DNA of 11,278 bases from Beroe ovata. Taxonomy: Eukaryota; Ctenophora; Nuda; Beroida; Beroidae. The position numbers and the translations under genes were made by a program. Below are positions 1-9,300 of the stretch, one piece after another; position 1 is the first letter of the stretch; every line of letters begins with the position of its first letter. The notes beneath the pieces were generated by a model, which searched no databases, had not been told where the DNA came from, and saw only the letters and a list, made by a program, of their open reading frames with translations. The DNA is taken from NCBI GenBank assembly GCA_946803715.1, contig CAMPET010000005.1, forward strand, positions 213,004 through 224,281, given 5' to 3'.

Positions 1-104
1 CACACACACAAACACACACACACACACAGATACACACACGCACACACATACAAACAGTAAACACACAGACACACAGACACACAGTCAGAGGCACACACAG
101 AGTC
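1..104. repeat. Degenerate CA dinucleotide microsatellite
   Basis: An almost continuous run of CA dinucleotides, interrupted by GA, TA and CG variants, fills the first hundred bases and probably continues beyond the window edge. The interruptions become more frequent to the right, from about base 50, where CAGACACA-like units appear. It is a simple-sequence repeat with no coding content. Confidence 0.95.
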
Positions 105-2187
105 AGACCATGACATAACGACTTCTGTTAGATGCTTGTTTCAAAATACGCTGCCTCTTTATAAGTCGTAACGTACCGGCACAATCATGTGGCAAATGCA
201 ACCTTACGGCTTACACAATATGTAGACAGTTTTGCAGCTCTCTTAGGAAGTAGCCGTGGAGGAGTCTACATTATGTAGACTCACTATTGACAATAACTGT
301 GACACTTGGAGCTCTATATCAAGCTGGTTTGGAAACACAAGCATGCATGTAGGCCCCCTACTGGGAAATGGAAATTACTATGTATAGATCGTGTATTCAG
401 TGTGAATAATGTACATTTTGTACAATTAGTTATGATTTGAGATTGTACACCTTTTCTGAGTATGTACCTACTGCAGTTGAGTTATATCAGAGATGAAATT
501 TTTTCTCTAACATGGCACTAGTTGGATATAAAACAGGATAGGAAGCGATTCAAGTGTTAGCAAAGCTTCAAAAAACGAGCGCCAAACATACAGGTACATA
601 GTAATGTTTCACACAGGTACAATTTTTGTACTAATACCCTCCTCCATCATAATCACATTATGAGGGACCCACAATAAGTCTCCAGACATGTGCTCATGTT
701 ACATTACAGATTTATTACAACTGTTGCACATATTATGATAACACACATCACAAGACCTCTATCGGAGAATTGGCACGATAAGTTGCGACATTGTCATTGG
801 AGGTCATCCTTGTTAATAGAAATTTGGGAGCAGGCATGAAATAATTGATTCCAAGCCCACCCATGATTTATGAAATGGTTCGTTATAGTCAGTGATCACA
901 GTGACTTTTGAGGTGACGAAAGTTCGTTGACAAATCTCAACATCGTCAAAATGAGAAATCTCACCTCAAGAATACTAATGGCAGAAGCCCGCAGAAGCCT
1001 ACATGACCACCGCAATTACTGGTGTAATAAAGTCAAATTGACGATTAAACAGTACAAAGGAATAGTGAAGATCGATTAGCATAGGATTTCAGCGCAATTG
1101 TTACATCCACAGTAGAATTTGTATAGCGCTCGATTCTTAGCCATCATTGAATTAATTCTAGCGGATCCTTTTGTGCGCGGCGCGCACCATGTTTTTTGCG
1201 TGTGCAATGTTTTTTGAAACCTTTATTGAGCCTTCCTGATCCTCTAGGTTAATATGTCATGCATGGATCTATTATGACAATCTAAACACAAACTTTTGAT
1301 TCTGGAAAGATGGATTCGTTTGGCTTCGTAAATCTATATGAATTCTACAAATGCGCGCAACGTACGTACGTGCTGAGAAAGTCATTTTGCGCGATAGTTA
1401 CTATCAAATTTATTTCGCGTCAGAAGACCTATTCCGTTAAGTGAGCTTTACAACAGAATGACACTCCAATTTCCATTGCCCAACTTCCGGTAATAAGTTC
1501 GAGAATCGTCAATGTTCGAGCGCAGTGAGACAAAGTTTCTGGAAAAACTGGGTCGAAATATTAACTCATATCAAACTTATAACATCACTTTACACTGATA
1601 ACTCAGTTCAGATATCTCAGTTGTGCACATCTTTCATTTCGTTCATTCTGCAAACTTGATGATAAAATCCATTTATGTTCAATGCGGAATAAAAGTTGTA
1701 AAACTAAATCGAAAGTATCGTTACTTGCGGGATATTCTAGATGCTCATTTCCAGTCAAGGGCCACAAAAATACTATAAAATCTGGAAAGCAAAAGCAATA
1801 GCCTTCCTTCCGGAACTGAAAAGCCAAATATTCATAAATAAACACACAGAAGCAGATATAAAGGGTCAGTAGAGCAAAGTATGATTTAGGTTTCATAAAT
1901 TAAATCAACGATCATAAATATGTGGGAAACAGGACACAGAACTGAAACCTATGTAAATCCTAGGAAATTTCTAGAAATTCACCTCAATTTGCTGTTTTGT
2001 AATGCATGTTATCACGAAATTACTTCTATCAAGCAAGTATAGTGTAGTACGTGTTGAATATTTTCCAGAACATTAGCTGCGTACAAGAACTGGTTCAAGA
2101 AAACAGGGACTGAATTCTATAATTTATCAAAAGCCTACTCTACTATTTTCAAAATTGACATATTAAGGGCCACTTTGTTAAAGACAT
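105..2187. other. AT-rich non-coding stretch downstream of HMBS
   Basis: I find no convincing gene here. The stretch lies 3' of the minus-strand HMBS gene, so its right end probably includes the HMBS 3' UTR. The nearest minus-strand AATAAA that I see is at 1414-1409, about 775 bases past the stop codon; this is far, so the true poly(A) site is uncertain. Small structures include a perfect 9-base hairpin at 262-282 and CpG-containing patches around 1170-1200 and 1350-1420. A 97-codon minus-strand open frame at 1896-1603 has a hydrophobic start but no recognisable family. Confidence 0.6.
262..282. repeat. Perfect short inverted repeat (9-base arms)
   Basis: GAGTCTACA at 262-270 and its exact reverse complement TGTAGACTC at 274-282 are separated by the three bases TTA. 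A related word, TATGTAGACA, occurs about 50 bases earlier. It could form a small hairpin. No T-run follows and no function is implied. Confidence 0.75.
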
Positions 2188-4834
2188 CTATTCGTATCTT
2201 AACTTCTTACTAGCACGTGTCCTATCGGTTGATTCCGGTGACCGTTTTAACGATTCATCCACTATCACGTTAACATCACCCACTGAAACTGTAGTCGGGC
2301 GAGATCCACCATTGTTGCTTACACCACCATTGTTGTCATTGTTGCTAGAATTGTTGTTGCTAGGAGACGAAACTCTACTCGGCGCTTGTCTTGGATCGGC
2401 GGCTGCGGCTGCAGCTCTTGCCCTATCGAGCACATCCTTAGCCCCCTTCTCCAGCAGCACAGCCGCCAATTCTCGGCCACAACTCTCCGCCATATCGTAC
2501 TTGGCGACGTCGCGTGTGGGGCAACAAATTCCCGTCCGATGGACGATAATCCCGTTGTTCAGCATTCCTGCTATTGCAGTGACGTCACTATGAGGGCGGG
2601 GTGTGTTGTGCGCGTGGATCAGATCTATCTGATCGTGGGAAAAGCTGGGGAGGGAGTGGGAGGAGAGGAAGGGGTTGGTTGAGTAGGAGGGGGGAGAGAA
2701 GGGAACGATGACATCCCTCTCGCTGTACAACATCTCAGACCCGTCAGCGCTGAACGCAGCACCGGATACAGACAGACTATTACCCTCTACGGTACTCCAA
2801 GTTCCTATGGGAACCGAACACCCACCGTCCAGTGCCTTCATAAACGTCCGCTCCGCCGTCACTCTCAGAGCCGTGTCACGGTGATGAAGTGGCGCCAGAA
2901 GGGCGGCAGTGGCGACATCATTTTCCCTACATTCCACCGCCATGGCGCCCTGGCTGACAGCATACAGCATATCATGCTTGTCCAGATACATATTCACCCT
3001 CTTTTCCCACCCTAGTCGCTCTATCCCAGCAGCAGCAAGGACAATCCCGTCGTACTTGTTATCATGGTCCAGTTTCCGGAGACGGGTGTGCAAATTCCCC
3101 CGGATATTCTCAAATTTCAGGTGCGGGTAGTTGCGCGTGAGCTGTGCTATACGTCGGAGCGAGCTGGTTCCTAACACCGAACCTGGCGGTAGGGCTGAGA
3201 GCCGGAGCACGGATCGATGCTTGGCGTGGAGAACCACACAGTCCCTGGGGTCGTGCCGCTCGATAACCGCACCGATAGTCAGACCAGGGGGCAGGGTGGT
3301 CGGTAAGTCCTTCAGACTATGGACTACGAAGTCCACGGCACCCGCATCGAGAGCCACTTCAAGCTCCTTGGTGAAGAGACTTTTGCCGCCGATTTTGGAG
3401 AGGGCTTTGTCGAGAGTTTCATCTCCTGAGAAGGAGGTTGGGGTGTGGTTAGGGTGCCTCAGATGTGTCGTGTAGAGCAAATAGGGTGGGGTTGAGTGAT
3501 TAGGGTTCTATAAGCTAAGACGCGGAAAGGTGGGGAAGTCGCAATATAGCATCCTGTTCTCTCAAAGCCACTATGTGAGTTAAGTGCTTCACACAAAATA
3601 TTTAATAAATGTACCGTAGATTCTATCTTGAGATAACATTAACCCAGTATGACTCCACTCCTTTTTGCAGAATTGCAACCATTCACACAGAATTTGCAAT
3701 TAAACACAGTTAATTGCACCTATTGTACGTCTTAATGAACTCTGTTCCCTCTGAACTCGAGAAAAGGGTCGGGCACAGTAATTCAATAGCCCGAAAAAGG
3801 GAAAGGGTATACCATTGTACTTTGATGAAATCATGTGTAATTGGGTTTGTACAACAGAGCTGAATTGTGGAGTGGGGTATATGACGTAACCACTAGCGTG
3901 AAGTATTGAAATGCATGAAATTAGGTTTTCAATTTGAGCATACCTTTGGTGGTCATCTTTACAACATTGAACTCCAATTCCGGATTCCGTTCTTTGAGCT
4001 GGTCGATGACGAGATTTGTTTGGCACAGTGCCAGCTCACTACACCTGTGGAGGAAGGTAAGGTGAGGATTGAGGATGCTTTTGAGACCTCCACTGACACA
4101 AAAATCGAATAAGTTTTGCCTCATTCGTTACACAACCCATTCTCATGTCTATGACTATGTTAAACTGTAGATGCAATGCTACCACATACATTGTAATCTT
4201 GTGATGACAGTGACGTATTTCAATATCATGATTGGACAATCACAGGAAGTGCAGCCATACATTATAATCATAAATCACCGTGTTGTTTATGTCATGTGCG
4301 ATATCCTGCCACGTGCTAGTCACGTGTTTGATATTATCACAGATAACGTATATGGTGTGGCTACTATCAGTCATCCATTGTTTATCATAGTAGGGTGTTG
4401 TCATGGAAATATCATACAACACGTGTAACATATGTGTGTCAGTATGTTGCCACAGTACAATGCTTATGGGGGGCAGTGTTTGTAAAAAGTGTCATGGGGC
4501 AGCCAGGAGGGAGGAAATTTGACAATGAATATGTAAATGACTTGTTCTCTATTTATAACAAAACTTAAGTATTTAGACCAAGTAGGCCCTCAATTCAAGT
4601 AGGATCAATATGATATCAGAAGTATCTATGAAAATACCAAAATAATTTGATAAACACTCAACATAAAGGTATAATTTAGACCTCTGATCATGAGTTATTG
4701 TACTACCCTTATATCATATTTGTCATAGAAGTATACAATACAAATGAGGTTTATTCAAATCAAAACATGTCTAGATATCGAACTTACCTTGATCCAACAT
4801 TGATCTTTCTAGTGGATGACAGAAGTTCAGTCAT
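2188..4834 (-). CDS. HMBS: Hydroxymethylbilane synthase (porphobilinogen deaminase), three coding exons, 461 aa
   Basis: This enzyme of heme synthesis joins four porphobilinogen molecules into hydroxymethylbilane, normally in the cytosol. The coding exons are 4834-4788, 4044-3944 and 3425-2188. The introns have donors GTAAGT and GTATGC and acceptors CACAG and TCTCAG, and their phases agree (47+101+1238 = 1386 bases). Exon 1 ends in KINVGSR, the first family motif, and exon 2 carries SELALCQT. Exon 3 holds HSLKDLP (catalytic Asp about 89), GTSSLRR (Arg 140/141), IRGNL and TRLRK (Arg 158 and 164, substrate or cofactor contacts), and LDGGCSVP (Cys 252, which carries the dipyrromethane cofactor). 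The last conserved motif is KGAKDVLDRAR. The protein is about 100 residues longer than the roughly 360-residue vertebrate enzyme. The extra length comes from a Ser/Pro-rich stretch in domain 3 (about 291-330) and a C-terminal tail (387-461). The start is the only in-frame ATG seen in exon 1. An AG seven bases before it, after a T-rich tract, suggests an upstream untranslated exon or a spliced leader, so a longer N-terminus is possible. Confidence 0.94.
2191..2412 (-). other. HMBS: Low-complexity C-terminal extension of HMBS with a bipartite NLS-like motif
   Basis: This segment encodes HMBS residues 388-461, after the last conserved family motif. In order it contains an Ala run (387-392), a Ser/Asn/Gly-rich stretch (402-424) encoded by imperfect AAC/AAT/AGC triplets at about 2370-2302, and a charged end. 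The end has KR at 443-444, eleven residues, then KKLR at 456-459, which fits the classical bipartite nuclear-localisation pattern. The frame stays open to a TAG at 2188-2190. The catalytic domains do not need this tail. Nuclear targeting is inference. Confidence 0.7.
3426..3943 (-). other. HMBS: HMBS intron 2 (518 bases)
   Basis: On the minus strand the intron starts with GTATGC after codon AAA plus G and ends TTCTCAG before GAGATGAAAC. The split codon joins as GGA (Gly 50), giving MTTKGDETLDKALSK, which matches the family across the junction. I see no other feature inside. Confidence 0.88.
4045..4787 (-). other. HMBS: HMBS intron 1 (743 bases)
   Basis: On the minus strand it starts with the consensus donor GTAAGT after AATGTTGGATCAAG and ends CTTCCTCCACAG. 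The split codon AG|G gives Arg 16, so GSR continues into CSELAL. The part from about 4130 to 4430 has few stops on either strand and contains three CACGTG words. I do not recognise a gene in it. Confidence 0.85.
4310..4425. promoter_or_regulatory. Three CACGTG E-box words in HMBS intron 1
   Basis: The palindromic hexamer CACGTG occurs at 4310-4315, 4321-4326 and 4420-4425. The first two are separated by five bases. CACGTG is the core bound by bHLH-leucine-zipper factors such as Myc/Max, USF and MITF. The hexamer is seen directly. A role as an intronic enhancer of HMBS is inference from its position about 400-520 bases downstream of the inferred start codon. Confidence 0.4.
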
Positions 4835-4841
4835 CAGTGAG

Positions 4842-6360
4842 CTAAAAGTAACTTTTATTAAATCATAGAAAAAAGCATACACAGTTGAACTCATAAATGT
4901 TGTAGTTACAAAACATGACGACTTTTACAATTGTCATAGACAAAACAAGTTGCTACATTGCACTTAGGCAGAATTTAAAACTCATGCCAACAACAAATAA
5001 ATGTAATCCATCTTATATTCTAGGTACAAGATTTTGTGAATAAGTCTGTCAGAGGAATAATGCATGATTTCCCTTCATAACAGACACCTGAATTAGGCTT
5101 TGTAATGGTAATACAAGACAAGAATCTTACTATTCTTAATAGTAGATTGAATCATTGACCCAAATTTAAACTTTTGATTCCAATATTGAGGATGTACATG
5201 CTGCATGACCATTGACCCTATCATAAAACTGTTAAATGATGCATTTATCTTCAAGTCACATGAAATACATTGTAAACTAGATTCAACTTGCAGTGCGATA
5301 AGATTAAGGCCATGAGTCAAAGAATAACAATAATTTGCTTTCACCGTTTGATTGGTTCATTAACATATTTCCCATGTCCTCAACAAGAAAATGAACAATT
5401 CGACCTAGCCAAAGGATGTCCCGAATTTCATTGGAAGCCAGACACTTGTCGATCGATGATAGACCCTGTCGAGAATTTCGCTTCGCGCGCGCGTGGCGCA
5501 AACTTATTCTTCGCGGCTTGCATCAGTGGTTTGGCATCGCCCGACAAGATTACAGGTTACCCTTGTCGAGCGAAATTACGATTGCGCGGCGCCGATGGTA
5601 TGGCAGGGCCAAAAAAACCTCATTGCATTATGATTTTATGCGCGGCTATTGCGAAAATACTTGTTATTATTCATGATCATGTGCACATTTGTCTGGCGAT
5701 GCTAGACCGCGCCGCTGATGCAAACCGCGAAGCAGTTTGCTGTCTGAGAATAAGTTTGCGCCGCGCGCGCGCGCAAAGCGAAATTCTCGACAGGGTCTAT
5801 CATCGATCGACAAACAATATGCTGCAAACGGTTTATCGGGCAATTGGAACTTTTTAGATAATTTAAATATTATTAGCCTGTATTGTTGACCTGTGGACAG
5901 GAGAAACTGATCCAAAGTCTTATCTACAGAGGTGTATGGGTATACTGCAAACATAGCAAAACACTGGATAACGATTTTCTAATCTAAGGATTGCTACAAG
6001 AGATGGAAGAGTCTAAACTGTGGACCATCCACAGTGACCCTCTCTTGTGAACTGCACAGTATGGATCCTAGTATCAGCAGATGGCAAGCAAGAATGGAGG
6101 GGTTTGGGCTCAGTGCCCACTGTAACTTACTTTTCGGCTGTGTGATCACAAATCAGTAGAGAAAGGGAATCAGTATTATGTGTAAAATAGTGATACCATC
6201 TGTCAGAGGAATGCCAGAAACTTCATGAGACTAATATAACCCCTTCAAAATTGTTGAGGATTGGTATCCTCGGCCTTGCTTTGTATATAGACTTCAAAGT
6301 CATTTTAATTTGCTGGATTAGGGAACTGTAATGTTACAAGCTCTGACTTAAACAATTTAA
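4842..6360. other. Divergent intergenic region between HMBS and the RRM-protein gene
   Basis: HMBS is transcribed leftward and the RRM gene rightward, so both promoters and any 5' untranslated exons should lie here, about 1.5 kb in all. I see no clear TATA box or CpG island serving either gene. The main feature is the GC-rich foldback element at 5446-5813. A perfect 8-base hairpin (ACTGTGGA/TCCACAGT, three-base loop) lies at 6017-6035. Open frames in this stretch match no family. Confidence 0.6.
5446..5813. mobile_element. GC-rich foldback/MITE-like element with long inverted repeats
   Basis: The outermost 38 bases at 5446-5483 are an exact reverse complement of 5776-5813; the termini begin TTGTCGATCGATG. 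The arms continue inward with imperfect pairing through a CGCGCG-rich tract, GGCGCAAACTTATTCT and GCATCAG, to about 5547 on the left and 5687 on the right. The right arm carries roughly 15 extra bases. The unpaired centre is about 140 bases. The element is rich in CpG while its surroundings are AT-rich. No transposase frame is present, so it would be non-autonomous. No convincing target-site duplication is visible next to the termini, so the ends may lie slightly further out or the element may be old. Confidence 0.7.
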
Positions 6361-6366
6361 AGGTGT

Positions 6367-9300
6367 ATGGCATCTATTGTTAAGATGGAGGACATAGATG
6401 GTGAAACACTTGAGGTAAGGGGACTGCACTGTTCCATATCATTTATATCTCAATTGATATTAAGTGCAGTAAGAAGCAATTCATATCTGTGATTTTGATC
6501 TGCAGCTTGAAGATTTCATAGTTAGAGCAAGAGGATTCTCTTATGACACAACAGCCACTACCCTAAGCCAGTTTTTTGCTGGTTGTGATATTAAAGGGGG
6601 AAAACACAAAGGGATCCATTTCATTTATACCCAAAAAGGTATTTATGTTCAAAAAATGCTCTTCTAGATAGTAATTTTGACCTAATCATATGTGATATAA
6701 AGGACATATTGGGTCAGTAAGAAGTCACTGCTTAGGTATTCATAAATGGAAATTTATAACATCCACACAAGGCAACCCTTTCCAGGAAGATCAAACGAAG
6801 CTTTTGTAGAGTTTTTTGATGAAGATGAATTGAGTAAAGCCTTGGGATTTAACAAGAAGTACCTTGGTGACAGATATGTTGATGTGAGTCTCTCAAACTT
6901 TCTCATTTGATTTGATGTCAATAACCTGTTTGCTCAATGTTGAGATGTTTCCTCATTTGATATATCCCAGGTTACTAGTGCCTCTAGAGAGGAAATGGAT
7001 ATTGCATTGGGCGAAAATGATCTCGGGGATGGTGAGTTATGGCAAAGAGCTTGTCTAATACCTGGAAACTTTGTTAATTTCACAACAAGTTTCTTAACAA
7101 GTTTCAATTCAATTTAATTAAAGTTTGACTCCCTATTCTTGCAGGTAATTCTGAGATGAGCACAGTTGTAAAGTTGACTGGGATGCCATTCACCGCACTC
7201 CATGATGATGTTGCAACATTCTTTGCTGGTTGTGACATAGCTGGTGGAAAAAAGAAGTATGTGAATATACCTTGGCATATTATTACTTTTTCAATAAATG
7301 TATAATGCATACAGAGGGTTAACAGTTATGTCAACTACTACCAGGGGCATAAGTTTCCTCCGTAACAGCAATGGAACTGCTTCTGGTGGATGCTTTGTTG
7401 AGTTTCTCACTCCTGATGATGTGAAACTTGCACTGAAAAAAGACAAGGAGTACATGGGTTCTCGTTTTTGCCTTGTCAGTAAATCAACCATAGAACTTAG
7501 AGACTCTGAGTTGGCAAAGTTAGAAAAAGGTTCAAATTATAATCTTTTAAAAGCTAATACTAGATTGTTCATGGATCTCATTATTTCGACATTTGGAGGA
7601 TCAATTGCTTGATGCTTCAATCCCTTTGCCTTCCACTATATCTCACTCTCATATCAGTTCTGTTTGATTTGAAGGAGCCAATAGTGAAACTGAAGGGTTT
7701 ACCTTTTAAAGCTTCTGAAGAGGACATCCGAAATTTCTTTCCAGAATTGGAGATAATCACCATTGAGGTAATGAGACGATAATTGAAATCTCTATTCATA
7801 GCAATATTCATCCGACCATTGTGTACCATCCATAAGTACATGCCAATTCTTTCAGATGGTTCTGAACGATCAAGGAAATTGCCACGGAGAGGCTTTCATA
7901 GAGTTCGCCTCTGTTGATGATGCCAAGGAAGCACTGAAGCACTATAAGTTGAAACTGTTGCACAGGTTTGGTCTCCAATAAGAATTGCTGATTGATGACA
8001 TAGCTTTTTGTTTCAAATGAATATTATCGATCGCAAATCTTTTCTATCTAGGTATGTGGATGTGACAAAGTCGAGTAGATCAGATTGGATATCTATGTTA
8101 CCGGCAACAGAGAAGATAATAAAGACAGCTGATGATTTGGAAGAACCGATAGTGAAGTAAGTGACTCTGCGACATCTGCGGTCAAGAGCTTATCATCAAT
8201 TCAATTCGATGCTCATCACGTATCCTCAAGTTACATAATGGATAGTTTAGGCCGAGCAGTTGTTGAGCATTGATTTGTTATTCACCACCAAATCGTCCTA
8301 GGTTAGACAATCTGCCAGCAAAAGTGAGCAAAGAAGAGATACAAGATTTCCTCTTTGGATTGGAGTGTCATGCGATTCAAATAGTGACGTTGCCTCGAGG
8401 TGACTGCAATGGGGAAGCTTTTGTGGAGTTGCTGACTGTTGAGGATGCTGCTAAAGCTCTGGCTAGACACAAGCAGCCTCTGAACGGGGAATCAGGGTAA
8501 GATGAGTGATCATAATCATAATCGTAATAAACCCCAACATGAGATATCAAAAATTCAACAACTTGTTACCGAGTGCATGTTTATTCCTGGAGACTGTATT
8601 GATATTATCTCATTCAGACGGGAGAAGATAGTAGAAATCTCTGCATCATCTCGATGTGACTGGAGGAGAGAGCCCCTCAAACCCGTGGACCGTCCTGCAA
8701 CATCCAAACAAGAGCGGAAGAGAAGCAGAAGTCCGGTTCACTCCCGGAAAAGAGTTCATTCAGGCGACCACATGGCAGAACGGGGGAGATATTCATCGAC
8801 ACCAAGAGTCGAGAATTTGGTGTCATATCCAGGATCTTACAGCAGTTCATTCCCTAGGTAGGTGGTGTCAAGAGAAGTGGTGTCAAGAGAGAGAGAGAGA
8901 GGGGGGCGCTGGGGTGTGACATTTCATTGTGTTATGATTCGATATAGAAGGTCTTTTGTTTATGATGAATACCCACTGAATGAAAGAATGATATTTTGAA
9001 AATAACACTTCATAAAGTTTAGGTTGACAAAGTTGGAGGTTTTAGGAGAGAGAGATGTTGAACTCTTTCTTGATCCTGTATCATTCAGCAGATTGTTGAT
9101 GACGGTTCTGTTTTTGGTTCAATAACTCCTCACGATATATTGTTTCCTCACTCAGTAGACACGTTGAAGAGACTCCCCGAGAATACCTGGTTAACATGGT
9201 GGGCTTGCCCTTCTCTGCAACCGAAGATGATGTCAAACAGTTCTTCCATCCGATTAGAATGACCCAGATTGAGTTTTTGAAGAATGATCGGGGTCAGCCG

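Noticed and set aside
1603-1896. 97-codon minus-strand open frame with a hydrophobic N-terminal segment
   Set aside because: No recognisable family. The AT-rich sequence by itself yields Phe/Leu/Ile/Tyr-rich frames, and no splice partners or conserved motifs are visible.
2580-2587. TGACGTCA, a perfect CRE-like octamer
   Set aside because: It lies inside HMBS coding sequence far from any inferred promoter and is most simply explained by the codons present.
2312-3475. Several plus-strand open frames opposite the HMBS exon
   Set aside because: They are shadows of the real minus-strand coding sequence, which has clear family motifs throughout.
4039-4431. Open frames on both strands in HMBS intron 1
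   Set aside because: Translations are unlike any family I know, and the true exon 2 with conserved residues ends at 4044. The lack of stops is probably chance or repeat derived.
5093-5344. 83-codon minus-strand frame as a possible upstream coding exon of HMBS
   Set aside because: It has no similarity to HMBS N-termini, and no donor joins it convincingly to the exon starting near 4841.
5288-5857. 189-codon plus-strand open frame over the foldback element
   Set aside because: The frame is open because of the GC-rich inverted arms. Its translation repeats arm sequence from both strands and has no transposase or other motifs.
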